From an uncultured Bacteroidales bacterium (GTDB lineage: Bacteria; Bacteroidota; Bacteroidia; Bacteroidales; UBA932), in the NCBI GenBank assembly GCA_905234475.1, contig CAJOHX010000025.1, positions 1 to 59,475 of the forward strand: a stretch of 59,475 nt of DNA, read 5' to 3'. A model generated the notes under the pieces. That model was not told where the DNA came from and ran no database searches. It was given only the letters and a program-made list of their open reading frames with translations. Of this stretch, positions 46,914 to 55,685 are shown one piece after another. Numbering within the stretch: the first letter of the stretch is position 1; each line of letters starts with the position of its first letter. The position numbers and the translations under genes were made by a program.

Positions 46914-49055
46914 TTATTGATTGGTTTCTATCAGTTCAAAGTCCAGCAGCCGCTGCTCCAGGTTGGCGTTCTTGACCCGGATGCGGACCGGGTCGCCGAG
47001 GCGGAACTGCTTGCGGCTGCGCTTGCCCACGAGCCTGTAGCGCGGCTCGTCGAATTCGAAGAAGTCGGACCGGATGTCCCGCACGGACACCATGCCCTCG
47101 ATCTTGGTCGGCTCGATCTCCACGTACATGCCCCATTCGGTGATGCCGGACACGTGCCCGTCGTACTCCTCGCCAATCTTGTCCATCATGAACTCGACGA
47201 GCTTGTACTTGATGGAGGTGCGCTCGGCGTCCGCCGCCACGAGCTCGCGCTCGGAGGCGTAGCGGCATTCCTCCTCGAACTTGTCCTTCTTGCGGCTCTC
47301 CGCGCCGTCCAGGTACAGCGCCAGCAGGCGGTGGACCATCAGGTCCGGGTAGCGCCGGATCGGCGAAGTGAAATGCGTGTAGAACTTGAACGCCAGGCCG
47401 TAGTGGCCGATGTTGTCGGTGCTGTAGCAGGCCTTCGCCATGGCCCGCAGGGCCAGATTCTCCATCGCGGCGAACTCCGGCTTGCCCTTGGCGCTGGCGA
47501 GTAGCTCGTTGAGCGCTTTCGCCGTGGCGCGCGCCTTCGTGTGCTGCTGCTCCGGGATGCGGTGCCCGAAGCCCTTGGCGAAGGTATACAGGTTCTCGAG
47601 CTTCAGCTCGTTCGGCTCCCCGTGGACGCGGTACACGAAGGTCTTCGCGTTCTTCTGCGCCACGCCGTTCATCTGCCCGCCCGTGGCCACGAACTCCGCA
47701 ACCGTGCGGTTCGCCAGCAGCATGAACTCCTCGATCAGCCAGTTGGCCTCCTTCGACACCTTCTGGTACACCCGCACCGGCTTGCCCGTTTCGTCCACCT
47801 CGACCTTCATCTCCGGCCGGTCAAAATCAATCGCCCCCTTCTTCCGCTCCTCCTCCTTAAATATCAGCGCCAACTTATTCAGCGTCAGTATCGCCTCAAC
47901 CAGCTGCGGATCGGAGGCGGGAACTGCCTCAGGAAACCGTGCCACCCTCGGCATCGTAAGAGGGAGGGGCCCATCGTCAGATGGGAGGGGTCCGGCGCAG
48001 CCGGACGTTTCAGGAGGCAGTTGCCCGCTGCCGGCCCCATCTTCGATAATGGACTGCGCCTGCTCATAATCCAGGCGATAATCGGAATTGATGACGGTGC
48101 GGCCGATCCAGCGCGAGCGGATCTCCGCCTTGGGCGTGATCTCGAAGACGGCCGAGAACGTCAGCTTGTCCTCGTGCGGCCGCAGCGAACAAAGCTTGTT
48201 ACACAACTTCTCCGGCAACATCGGCACCGTCCGGTCCACCAGATAGACCGACGTGCCGCGGTCGCGCGCCTCCTTGTCCACGGGCGAGCCGGGCCGGACA
48301 TAATAGGACACGTCGGCAATATGCACGCCGACCTCGTAATTGCCGTTGGACAGCGGCTTGAACGACAGCGCGTCGTCGAAATCCTTCGCATCCGCCGGGT
48401 CAATCGTCAGCGTGAACGTGTCGCGGAAATCCTTGCGGCCCTTGAGATCCTCCGCCGTGATCACGTCGGAAATCTTGTCGGCGGCATGCTCCACCTCCTC
48501 GGAAAAACGATAGGGGAGATTGAACTCCGCCAGGATGGCATGCATTTCGGTATCGTTGTCCCCGGGCATGCCGAGCACATCAACCAGATGGCCGAAGGGA
48601 CCCGGATCGCGGCGGTCCCAGCGGTCCACGACCGCGGCCACCTTCATCCCGGCCTGCGCGCCCATGGCAGCAGCCTCCTCGGCGTCCACCTGGATATCGT
48701 ACGGCATGCTCTTGCTCTGCATCAGGACCCAGGCCTGGGCCCCGACGGCATGGTAATAACCCACAAACGGGCGGGTGGAGCGCTCGATGATCTCCACCAC
48801 CTCGCCTTCACGGCGACGGACGTCGCCGAACTTCTCCCGCGTCACGGCCACGCGGACCGTGTCGCCCTGCAGGGCGTGGCGGGTCTTGGCGGCCTTGACG
48901 AAAATGTCGTCGTCCTGGCCGTCGACAATCACGAAAATGAACCCCTCGCGGGTCATCTGCACCTTGCCGACGTACTGCGGGAAGACCTTCTTCCCTCCGC
49001 CGCCGGAATGCTTCCTGCCGGATGGTTTCCGGCCTTTTCCACTTCTTTTCTGCAT
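46914..49055 (-). CDS. rnr: RNase R (VacB family) with an in-frame palindrome-encoded insertion
   Basis: A 3'-5' exoribonuclease that degrades structured RNA. The 713-aa protein has a basic N-terminus, cold-shock domains (about 25-180), the RNB catalytic domain with TIDPADAKDFDDAL (217-230), and a C-terminal S1 domain (GHVSGITEWGMYVEIEPTKI). About 40 residues (341-382, rich in Pro, Ser and Gly) sit between YEQAQSIIEDG and LVEAILTLNKLA, where relatives have only a few. The DNA there is a nested palindrome. The start at 49055 follows a -7 box; the frame upstream is open but non-coding. Downstream genes are likely co-transcribed. Confidence 0.95.
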   Translation of the reverse strand: MQKRSGKGRKPSGRKHSGGGGKKVFPQYVGKVQMTREGFIFVIVDGQDDDIFVKAAKTRHALQGDTVRVAVTREKFGDVRRREGEVVEIIERSTRPFVGYYHAVGAQAWVLMQSKSMPYDIQVDAEEAAAMGAQAGMKVAAVVDRWDRRDPGPFGHLVDVLGMPGDNDTEMHAILAEFNLPYRFSEEVEHAADKISDVITAEDLKGRKDFRDTFTLTIDPADAKDFDDALSFKPLSNGNYEVGVHIADVSYYVRPGSPVDKEARDRGTSVYLVDRTVPMLPEKLCNKLCSLRPHEDKLTFSAVFEITPKAEIRSRWIGRTVINSDYRLDYEQAQSIIEDGAGSGQLPPETSGCAGPLPSDDGPLPLTMPRVARFPEAVPASDPQLVEAILTLNKLALIFKEEERKKGAIDFDRPEMKVEVDETGKPVRVYQKVSKEANWLIEEFMLLANRTVAEFVATGGQMNGVAQKNAKTFVYRVHGEPNELKLENLYTFAKGFGHRIPEQQHTKARATAKALNELLASAKGKPEFAAMENLALRAMAKACYSTDNIGHYGLAFKFYTHFTSPIRRYPDLMVHRLLALYLDGAESRKKDKFEEECRYASERELVAADAERTSIKYKLVEFMMDKIGEEYDGHVSGITEWGMYVEIEPTKIEGMVSVRDIRSDFFEFDEPRYRLVGKRSRKQFRLGDPVRIRVKNANLEQRLLDFELIETNQ
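47921..48024. repeat. Nested palindromic element inside rnr
   Basis: Outer arms GAACTGCCTCAGGAAAC (47921-47937) and GTTTCAGGAGGCAGTT (48007-48022) are complementary apart from two central mismatches. Inside are CCCATC/GATGGG (47970-47985) and a perfect GTCCGGC-gca-GCCGGAC (47990-48006), and an interrupted CCCTC/GAGGG. Translated in frame on the minus strand as residues ~344-378 of RNase R. Confidence 0.85.
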
Positions 49056-49071
49056 AATCAATATTTCAAGA

Positions 49072-49079
49072 CAAAGGTA
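49072..49079 (-). promoter_or_regulatory. -7 box of rnr
   Basis: Minus-strand TACCTTTG matches the consensus, 16 bases before the rnr ATG. It is back to back with the apt promoter box, 23 bases away. Confidence 0.68.
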
Positions 49080-49102
49080 ACGAATATCTCGCAGAAAAAT
49101 TG

Positions 49103-49110
49103 TATCTTCG
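49103..49110 (+). promoter_or_regulatory. -7 box of apt
   Basis: TATCTTCG, one mismatch from the consensus, 17 bases before the apt start codon. No clear -33 box. Divergent from the rnr box. Confidence 0.65.
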
Positions 49111-49127
49111 TATGTTGTTCGTTCCCT

Positions 49128-49655
49128 ATGAGTGTAGAAAAACTTAAATCCAGCCTCCGGACCGTTCCGGACTTTCCCATCAAGGGCATCCTCTTTTGGG
49201 ATGTCACCACCCTCTTCAAAGATGCAGACTGCCTTCGGGAGCTCATCGACGACCTGTACGAGATATACAAGGACAAAGGCATCACCAAGGTGGTGGGCCT
49301 TGAGTCCCGCGGTTTCGTGGTCGGTCCCGCCCTGGCGGTCCGCCTCGGCGCCGGCTTCGTGATGGCGCGCAAGCCGGGCAAACTGCCGGCCGACACGTAC
49401 AGCGAGAGCTACCAGAAGGAGTACGGCACGGACACGATCGAGATCCACAAGGATGCGATCGGCCCCGACGACGTCGTCCTGGTCCACGACGACCTGCTGG
49501 CCACGGGCGGCACGGTCGGCGCCGCGACGCGCCTGGTCCGCAAGTACTTCCAGCCGAAGGATGTCATGATCAACTTCATCATCGAGATCGATGAGCTTGA
49601 GGGCCGCAAGGCCCTGCCGCAGGACGTGGAAGTGACGTCCGTCATCCATGTTTAA
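49128..49655 (+). CDS. apt: Adenine phosphoribosyltransferase
   Basis: Salvages adenine to AMP using PRPP. The 175-aa protein starts MSVEKLKSSLRTVPDFPIKG, has the flexible-loop region VVGLESRGFVVGPALA and ARKPGKLPADT, and the PRPP motif VVLVHDDLLATGGT. Normal length. It is followed after 20 bases by a DUF5020 channel and then an NCS2 purine permease, a sensible purine salvage set. Confidence 0.96.
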   Translation: MSVEKLKSSLRTVPDFPIKGILFWDVTTLFKDADCLRELIDDLYEIYKDKGITKVVGLESRGFVVGPALAVRLGAGFVMARKPGKLPADTYSESYQKEYGTDTIEIHKDAIGPDDVVLVHDDLLATGGTVGAATRLVRKYFQPKDVMINFIIEIDELEGRKALPQDVEVTSVIHV

Positions 49656-49675
49656 TCTCTATATATACCCATAAG

Positions 49676-50425
49676 ATGAAAAAAGTATTCTTGATGGCGG
49701 TGACTTCCGCCGCGCTGCTGTTTGCTCAAGGAGCAAAGGCCCAGACCAACCTGCAGGTGTTCTATGACTTCGGTTCGGATCGCCAGCACGTGACCACGAC
49801 CCTGGAAGGTTTCTACAACGACAACTGGGGCAACACCTTCTTCTTCATGGACCACGACTACAACTCCAAGGACCTTAACGGGAAGACGATCGCGCCGAGC
49901 GGCACCTACCTCGAGATCGCCCGCTGCCTGAACTTCTGGCAGGACAGCGCCCTCGCTCCGTTCAGCCTCCAGGTGGAGTACAACGGCGGCGTGTACAACG
50001 GCTTCACGATCAACAGCGCCTGGCTGTTCGGTGTTGACTGGTTCCTGCACAACTCCGATTTCAGCAATACTTTCAATATCAAGGTGCTCTACAAGACCAT
50101 CAAGAACACAGTCCAGCAGGTTCCGCTCCAGTTCACCTTCGTGTGGGGCTTCCAGGACCTGTTCGGCGTGAGCGGCCTGCGCTTCTCGGGCTTCTGCGAT
50201 TTCTGGTGGGAGAAGCACCAGCTGTTCTCCGATCACAACGGACCGCTTCTCGGTGAGTATGCTGAGACCGTGTTCCTGTCCGAGCCGCAGCTCTGGTACA
50301 ACATCGGCCAGCACTTCGGCGTCGACAACCTCAACATCGGCGGCGAGGTGGAGCTGTCCTTCAACTTCGGTACGACCAAGGGCTTCTGGGCCCGTCCCTG
50401 CGCTGGTATCAAGTGGGTCTTCTAG
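49676..50425 (+). CDS. DUF5020-family outer-membrane protein (Tsx-like channel)
   Basis: A 249-aa protein with signal peptide (AVTSAALLFAQGAKAQ). The body alternates aromatic and small residues as in a beta barrel (TNLQVFYDFGSDRQHVTTTL, GGEVELSFNFG) and ends in IKWVF with a terminal Phe. It looks like DUF5020, related to the nucleoside channel Tsx. Between apt and a purine permease it is the likely outer-membrane pore for nucleobases or nucleosides. It ends 11 bases before the permease start. Confidence 0.8.
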   Translation: MKKVFLMAVTSAALLFAQGAKAQTNLQVFYDFGSDRQHVTTTLEGFYNDNWGNTFFFMDHDYNSKDLNGKTIAPSGTYLEIARCLNFWQDSALAPFSLQVEYNGGVYNGFTINSAWLFGVDWFLHNSDFSNTFNIKVLYKTIKNTVQQVPLQFTFVWGFQDLFGVSGLRFSGFCDFWWEKHQLFSDHNGPLLGEYAETVFLSEPQLWYNIGQHFGVDNLNIGGEVELSFNFGTTKGFWARPCAGIKWVF

Positions 50426-50436
50426 GAGGATGAGCC

Positions 50437-51763
50437 ATGGCGAATTTCCTGAATAAGGCTTTCGGCTTCGAAGCCGGCAAGCACAATGTCCGGACCGAGA
50501 TCGTCGCCGGCATCACCACCTTCCTCACGATGGCCTACATCCTGGCCGTCAACCCCAGCATCTTCAGCGCCCTTGACGGCATGCCCGGCGGCGCCGTCTT
50601 CACGGCCACCGCCCTGGCCGCCATCATCGGTACACTGGTGATGGCCCTGTATGCCAAGAAGCCGTTCGCCCTGGCCCCGGGCATGGGCCTGAACGCCTTC
50701 TTCGTCTACACGGTCTGCCTCACGATGGGCTACTCCTGGCAGTTCGCCTTGACGGCGGTGCTCCTTGAGGGTATCCTGTTCATCATCCTGACCGTGACGA
50801 AGGTCCGCACCTGGCTCATCAACGCCATCCCCGGCACCCTCAAGAAGGCCATCGGTGCAGGTATCGGCCTGTTCATCGCCTTCATCGGCCTGCAGAACGC
50901 CGGGATCATCGTCAACTCCGACTCCACGCTCGTGACCCTCGGCAAGATCACGCAGGGCCGGCCTGATGATCACGGCCGGCCTGGTGATGCTCAAAGTCCG
51001 CGGCGGCATCCTGATCGGTATCATCGTCACCACGCTCATCGGCCTGGTGATCAAGGATCCTGCGACCGGCATGGCCGTGACGCAGCTGGCGCACAACGAC
51101 GCCGGCGCCCTGCAGCTGGTCTCCCTGCCGCACAGCGTCTCGCCGATCTTCTGCCAGTTCGAGTTCCACAACATCCTGACCTGGGACATGCTGGTGGTCG
51201 TGTTCACCTTCCTTTTCATCGACATGTTCGACACGATGGGCACCATCATCGGCGTCCATCAGGGAGCGGGCCTCATCGATAAGGGTAACGACGAGATCCC
51301 CGGCGTAGAGAAGATGTTCCTGGCCGACTCCATCGCCACGGTCTGCGGCGCCTGCCTGGGCACCTCCACCACCACGACCTACATCGAGAGCGCCTCGGGT
51401 GTCGGTGAGGGTGGCCGTACGGGCCTCACCGCCTTCTCCACGACGGTCTGCTTTGCGCTGGCCCTGTTCCTCTCGCCGATTTTCCTCTCCATCCCGAGTG
51501 CCGCCACGGCTCCGGCCCTGATCGTCGTGGGTGTCATGATGATGCCTTCGATCAAGACCATCCACTGGGAGGACTACTGCAAGAGCATTCCGGCCTTCCT
51601 GACCATCATTCTGATGCCGGTGGCCTACAGCATCTCCGACGGTATCCTGATCGGCGTGATCGCCTATGTGCTCACCCACGCCATCGCCGGCCGCTTCAAG
51701 GAGATCTCGGTCCCGATGTGGGTCCTGGCCGTGCTGTTCATCCTGCGCTATATCTTCATATAG
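50437..51763 (+). pseudogene. NCS2-family purine permease (AzgA/PbuG type), frameshifted
   Basis: A cytoplasmic-membrane importer of adenine, guanine or hypoxanthine, split over two frames. The first frame (from 50437) gives EIVAGITTFLTMAYILAVNP, FALAPGMGLNAFFVYT and GIGLFIAFIGLQNAGIIVNS up to about TLGKITQG (near 50957). The second frame (from about 50960; an ATG lies at 50966) continues with GLMITAGLVMLKVRGGILIG, FLFIDMFDTMGTIIG and TSTTTTYIESASGVGEGGRT to the end at 51763. The shift is +1. About ten residues of a membrane helix seem missing, so a deletion of 3n+2 bases (about 29) fits better than a single inserted base. A direct repeat GGCCGGCCTG occurs twice at the junction. Either the gene is broken or the assembly has an error here. 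Confidence 0.85.
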
Positions 51764-51774
51764 CGTCCCTGGCC

Positions 51775-51885
51775 CGTCATGCCGGGCTTGACCCGGGATC
51801 CCGGCACTGAAATAGGCGCTTTTCGATGCGACCCCTGGCTGCGCAGCCGGGGGTCGCATCGATTTTGACCCTTTTCAGTGCCAGG
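51775..51885. repeat. Composite palindromic element after the permease (copy A of the ~85-bp element)
   Basis: Part one (51775-51800) is a CGTCAT...GATC hairpin related to the short family. Part two (51801-51885) has outer arms around CACTGAAA/TTTCAGTG and an inner 18-bp stem: TCGATGCGACCCCTGGCT (51823-51840) with AGCCGGGGGTCGCATCGA (51845-51862), one mismatch. Part two aligns over its length with the reverse complement of 56692-56777. Confidence 0.9.
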
Positions 51886-51900
51886 TTTCCGTTTTTTCGC

Positions 51901-51908
51901 TATCTTAG
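51901..51908 (+). promoter_or_regulatory. -7 box directly before the PH-like gene
   Basis: TATCTTAG, one mismatch from consensus, only 5 bases before the ATG at 51914. If the transcript starts about 4-5 bases after the box, the mRNA is essentially leaderless. Confidence 0.6.
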
Positions 51909-51913
51909 CTGCC

Positions 51914-52348
51914 ATGAAGACGGTATACTCCAACACCAAACATCCGAAAGTGATAAAGGGGTCCTGCATCGCAGCGGGCATCATCGGGGTCGTGTGTCTT
52001 GTCCTGTATGTGACCATGACCCAGGAGTTCTACATGTTCAGCTCTTTCTACATGCTGTTCTACTTTGCCATCATGTTCGGCGTCTACAAACTGAACAGCT
52101 ATACGATTGACGAAGAAGCGGACACGATTACCTTCAACCAGCAGAAGAAGTATCCGCTCCATCTCTCAGGGATTACGAAGATCACCTACTATGAGACCAA
52201 GAAGGGTCGGTTCCGCTATCTGTTCCTGCACGACGCGGGCACCGGCTTCATGGAGATCCGCACTTCCAAGGAAAACGCCGACAAGATAGCCGCCCAGATC
52301 CTCTCCGTCAACCCCGCCGCTGCCGTCAAGCACGTTAATTACATCTAG
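51914..52348 (+). CDS. Small membrane protein, possibly PH-domain-like
   Basis: A 144-aa protein with two membrane helices (IAAGIIGVVCLVLYVTMT and FYMLFYFAIMFGVY) followed by a beta-rich domain (YTIDEEADTITFNQQKKYPL, ISGITKITYYE-like strands, FMEIRTSKENADKIAAQIL). The layout is that of small bacterial PH-like membrane proteins, but I cannot name a family with certainty. The start at 51914 sits just behind a -7 box. Convergent with the MATE gene. Confidence 0.72.
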   Translation: MKTVYSNTKHPKVIKGSCIAAGIIGVVCLVLYVTMTQEFYMFSSFYMLFYFAIMFGVYKLNSYTIDEEADTITFNQQKKYPLHLSGITKITYYETKKGRFRYLFLHDAGTGFMEIRTSKENADKIAAQILSVNPAAAVKHVNYI

Positions 52349-52361
52349 CTGATTCAGCTAG
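52345..52361. terminator. Short hairpin between convergent genes
   Basis: CTAGCTG-att-CAGCTAG, a perfect 7-bp stem that contains both stop codons: TAG of the PH-like gene on the plus strand and TAG of the MATE gene on the minus strand. No T-run at the stem, so its strength as a terminator is doubtful. Confidence 0.45.
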
Positions 52362-53710
52362 CACACCAGCACCTCTTTTTTGTAGCGAAGTGACAGCCAG
52401 ACCGTCCGGAAGGTCAGGTGGGCGAAGTAGGCGGCGAAGAGGAGGTGGAGGGCCGTAGCGCCGGTGGGGTGCAGCAGGGCGCGGCCCGCGAACCAGAGGC
52501 CGAAGAAGGCCGCGGCCGCGCCGGCCATGGAGACCATCAGGCCGCGGGAGGCCGTGGCGCCGAGGAAGATGCCGTCCCAGGTGAAGGCGGCGCAGCCCAG
52601 CGGCGGCATCAGCAGCAGCCACGGCAGGAACTGCCGGGCTGCCTGCACGACCGCCTCGTCGCTGGTCAGCAGCCGCAGCACCGGTACGCCCGTCGAGGCG
52701 TACAATCCCATGAACAGCAGCGCGATGGCCATGCTCCAGACGAAGACATAGCGCACCGACTGGCGCAGCATCGCGCCGTCGCGTGCGCCGATGAAGCGCC
52801 CGGTCAGCGCCTCGCCGGCATAGGCAAACCCGTCGGTAAAATAGCTGAAGAACATCAGCAGCTGCATGATGATGGAGCCGGCGGCGAGCATGAGGTCGCC
52901 GTAGCCGGCGGAAATCATCGTGAAGCCGATGTAGATGAGGATGAAGAACAGCGAGCGGCCGAGCAGGTCGAGGTTCATCCGGAAGAAACGGCCGGTGGAG
53001 CCGTCGCGCAGCAGGGCGCTGAAGTCTTCGCGCCGCAGGCGGGCGAAGACGCCGCGCCCGTAGCGACGGCCACAGACCAGCAGGCCGTATAGCAGGCCGG
53101 TATACTGGGCGATCACGGTGCCGAGCGGGATGCCGGCGAAGCCCAGGCCCGGCCAGGCGCCGACGCCGAAGGCAAGCAGGATGCTAAGGACAATATTAAC
53201 TCCGTTGATAATCAGGTCCATCCACATCGGATGGACAGAATCCTGCATCCCCACGAACCAGCCCCGCAGGGTCATCAGCGTCATGGTGGCGGGTGCTGCC
53301 CAGATACGGATGAAGAAATAACGCTCCGCGAGCGCCTCGACCTCTGGGGTGGCGCTTGTCATCAGCATCATACCCTTGAAGAAGGGCCACTGCAGGATCA
53401 GGGCAAAGACGGCCGCGGCCAGCGCAAGCCCGACCCCGCGCAGGAAGATGCGCCCGCACTCCGCGGGGTCCTCCCGGCCGAAGGCCTGGGCCGTCAGGCC
53501 ACCTGTTCCGGTGCGCAGAAAGCTGAAAGCCCAGTAGAGCAGCGAGAGCACCATGGCGCCCACGGAGATGGCGCCGATCTGCGCCGCCGTGTCGCCGCCC
53601 AGGTGGCCCGCCACGGCGGTGTCCACCATGCCGACCAGCGGCACGGTGATCCCGGCGAGGATGCTCGGGACGGCGAGCCGCAGAATTTCGCGGTTCAACC
53701 CTTTGTTCAT
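52358..53710 (-). CDS. MATE-family efflux transporter (DinF type)
   Basis: A 450-aa cytoplasmic-membrane antiporter with about 12 helices. It starts NREILRLAVPSILAGITVPL then VGMVDTAVAGHLG, with AFSFLRTGTGGLTAQAFGRED, which fits the DinF subfamily. Exports cationic drugs or metabolites using a sodium or proton gradient; the substrate cannot be told. Its ATG overlaps the rsgA stop by 4 bases. Last of the prenyl synthase-rsgA-MATE operon. Confidence 0.92.
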   Translation of the reverse strand: MNKGLNREILRLAVPSILAGITVPLVGMVDTAVAGHLGGDTAAQIGAISVGAMVLSLLYWAFSFLRTGTGGLTAQAFGREDPAECGRIFLRGVGLALAAAVFALILQWPFFKGMMLMTSATPEVEALAERYFFIRIWAAPATMTLMTLRGWFVGMQDSVHPMWMDLIINGVNIVLSILLAFGVGAWPGLGFAGIPLGTVIAQYTGLLYGLLVCGRRYGRGVFARLRREDFSALLRDGSTGRFFRMNLDLLGRSLFFILIYIGFTMISAGYGDLMLAAGSIIMQLLMFFSYFTDGFAYAGEALTGRFIGARDGAMLRQSVRYVFVWSMAIALLFMGLYASTGVPVLRLLTSDEAVVQAARQFLPWLLLMPPLGCAAFTWDGIFLGATASRGLMVSMAGAAAAFFGLWFAGRALLHPTGATALHLLFAAYFAHLTFRTVWLSLRYKKEVLVC

Positions 53711-54645
53711 CGGAACTTCTTGTCCTCCTCGAGCATGCCGAGGTAGGAGTTGTAGCGCTCTGCACTGATCCGCCCCTCGTCCACGGCGGCCTTGACGGCG
53801 CAGTCGGGCTCGTGGGTGTGCGTGCAGGGCACGAAGCGGCAGTTGTCCATTTCCCGGAGCATCTCCGGGAAATACTTGGAGATCTCCTCCTTCTCCAGGT
53901 CCACCAGCCCGAAGCCGCGCAGGCCGGGCGTGTCGATGACGAAGCCGCCGCCGTCGAGGCGATACATCTCATACAGGGAGGTCGTATGCTTGCCCTGCAG
54001 GTGGACGTCCGAGATGCTTCCGATCTTGGGATCGAGCCCGGGATCCAGGGCCTTGATGATGCTGGACTTGCCCACGCCGGATTCGCCGGAGAAGAGGTTG
54101 ATCCGGTCGCGGCAGCGCTCCCGCAGGGCGTCGATGCCCTCGCCCGTGCGGGCGGAAGTCTCCAGGACGGTGTAGCCGGCGCCCTCGTAGATCTGCCGGA
54201 AGGTGGAGACCATTTCCGGGATCTCATCCCGGTAGAGGTCCACCTTGTTGAGCACGATCAGCACCGGGACCTTGTAGACCTCGCAGGTCACCAGGATCCG
54301 GTCCAGGAAGGGCAGCTTGATCTCCGGGAAGAGGAGGCTGACGATGATCACGGCCTGGTCGAGATTGGCCGCGATCACGTGCGACTGACGGGAGAGGTTG
54401 GTGGAACGGCGGATGAGATAATTGTCGCGCGGGAGGATCTCCTTGATGACCGCCGGATGCTCCTCAGTGGCGATTCCGTCCAGCTCGTAGCGGACGCGGT
54501 CGCCCACCGCCACGGGATTGGTGGCGCCGCTGCGCTCCAGCCGCACCTTGCCACGCAGCACCGCCGGGAACAGCTCCCACGCGGGCAGCGGGCTCAGAAG
54601 GTAGTGGCTGCCTGCGTTCTTGACGACTGTCGCGATCCCTTCCAT
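53707..54645 (-). CDS. rsgA: Small ribosomal subunit biogenesis GTPase RsgA
   Basis: Circularly permuted GTPase acting late in 30S maturation. The 312-aa protein has an N-terminal OB domain (ATVVKNAGSHYLL), then G4 (LNKVDLY) before G1 (SGESGVGKSSII) and G3 (VIDTPGLRGFG), and a C-terminal zinc site (CRFVPCTHTHEPDC). Complete. It begins 3 bases after the prenyl synthase stop and overlaps the MATE gene. Confidence 0.96.
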   Translation of the reverse strand: MEGIATVVKNAGSHYLLSPLPAWELFPAVLRGKVRLERSGATNPVAVGDRVRYELDGIATEEHPAVIKEILPRDNYLIRRSTNLSRQSHVIAANLDQAVIIVSLLFPEIKLPFLDRILVTCEVYKVPVLIVLNKVDLYRDEIPEMVSTFRQIYEGAGYTVLETSARTGEGIDALRERCRDRINLFSGESGVGKSSIIKALDPGLDPKIGSISDVHLQGKHTTSLYEMYRLDGGGFVIDTPGLRGFGLVDLEKEEISKYFPEMLREMDNCRFVPCTHTHEPDCAVKAAVDEGRISAERYNSYLGMLEEDKKFR

Positions 54646-54648
54646 CGG

Positions 54649-55629
54649 CTATTTGGCGCGGCCGACCAGCCGTTCGGCGAAACGGCGGAGCGTCTCCATC
54701 TTGAGCGGGCCGAAGCCGATGCCGGAAACGGCGTCCATGGCCCGGTCCGTGGAACGGACGATCTCCTCCTTGGCGTCGGCGTCCACGCCGAGACGCAGAT
54801 AATAATCCTTGACGGCGGCGATCTTGGCCGCCTTCTGCTCCGGCGTGTCCGCCGGCAGGGCAAAAGCGGTCAGGAAGCCCGCCTTGTCGGAGGTCTTCTC
54901 CATGGCGCGGACGGTCAGCCAGCTCTTCTTGCCGTTGACGATGTCGCCGCCGATGGGCTTGCCGAAGACTTTCTCGTCGCCGAAAGCGTCCAGGTAGTCG
55001 TCCGCAATCTGGAAGGCCATACCCAGTTCATAACCATATTGGTAGAGGGCTGCGCAGCGATCCGGGCAGGCTTCGGCGAGGATGGCGCCCATTTCGGCCG
55101 AACAGGCCAGCAGGACGGCGGTCTTGAGCCCGATCATCTTGTTGTATTCCTCCATCGGGACTTCCGTCTCCGACTCGAAATCCATGTCGTACTGCTGCCC
55201 GTCGCAGACCTGGGCAGCCGTGCGGGAGAAGAGGTCCAGCACCCGGGTCATGACCTTGGAGGGTGCCTGGGCGATGCGCTGGTAGGCGTCGATCAGCATC
55301 ACGTCGCCGGAGAGGATGGCCGTGTCTTCGTTCCACTTCTTCCAGACGGTCGGGACGCCGCGGCGCAGCGGCGAGCGGTCCATGATGTCGTCGTGCATCA
55401 GGGTGAAGGAATGGAAGACCTCCAGGGCCGATGTTGGGACCAGGATGGAGTCGTCGATGCGGTTGGAGAAAAGGGAATAGGTGGTCAGGCACAGGCGCGG
55501 GCGGATGCGCTTGCCGCCAATGGCAATCATATAACGCAGCGGGTCGTAGAGGCCTGTCGGCTCCGCCGTGAATGTGATATCGTCGAAAAGCTTCCGGAGT
55601 ATTTCGTCAAGTTGGGCTTCTGTCATCAT
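54649..55629 (-). CDS. Polyprenyl (farnesyl/geranylgeranyl-type) diphosphate synthase
   Basis: Condenses isopentenyl diphosphate with allylic diphosphates to make prenyl chains for quinones or cell-wall carriers. The 326-aa protein has both aspartate-rich motifs: DDIMD at 80-84 and DDYLD at 210-214, plus GGKRIRPRL near the N-terminus. Product length cannot be read reliably. I chose the ATG at 55629 (MMTEAQLDEI), since the -7 box at 55637-55644 lies inside the longer reading; 55626 is equally possible. Confidence 0.92.
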   Translation of the reverse strand: MMTEAQLDEILRKLFDDITFTAEPTGLYDPLRYMIAIGGKRIRPRLCLTTYSLFSNRIDDSILVPTSALEVFHSFTLMHDDIMDRSPLRRGVPTVWKKWNEDTAILSGDVMLIDAYQRIAQAPSKVMTRVLDLFSRTAAQVCDGQQYDMDFESETEVPMEEYNKMIGLKTAVLLACSAEMGAILAEACPDRCAALYQYGYELGMAFQIADDYLDAFGDEKVFGKPIGGDIVNGKKSWLTVRAMEKTSDKAGFLTAFALPADTPEQKAAKIAAVKDYYLRLGVDADAKEEIVRSTDRAMDAVSGIGFGPLKMETLRRFAERLVGRAK

Positions 55630-55636
55630 AGTAAGA

Positions 55637-55644
55637 CAAAGATA
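55637..55644 (-). promoter_or_regulatory. -7 box of the prenyl synthase operon
   Basis: Minus-strand TATCTTTG, 7-10 bases before the start codons at 55629/55626, leaving almost no leader. It faces the rdgB box across 25 bases. Confidence 0.68.
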
Positions 55645-55669
55645 AGCATTAATTTTCATCTTTTCGTGC

Positions 55670-55677
55670 TAACTTTG
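55670..55677 (+). promoter_or_regulatory. -7 box of rdgB
   Basis: TAACTTTG, an exact consensus match, 8 bases before the rdgB ATG, so the leader would be only a few bases long. The upstream elements of this and the divergent promoter must overlap. Confidence 0.7.
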
Positions 55678-55685
55678 CGCTTGTC

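Noticed and set aside
50437..51763. Programmed ribosomal frameshift in the permease
   Set aside because: No slippery heptamer or fitting structure at the junction, and residues of a membrane helix are missing, which a frameshift signal would not explain.
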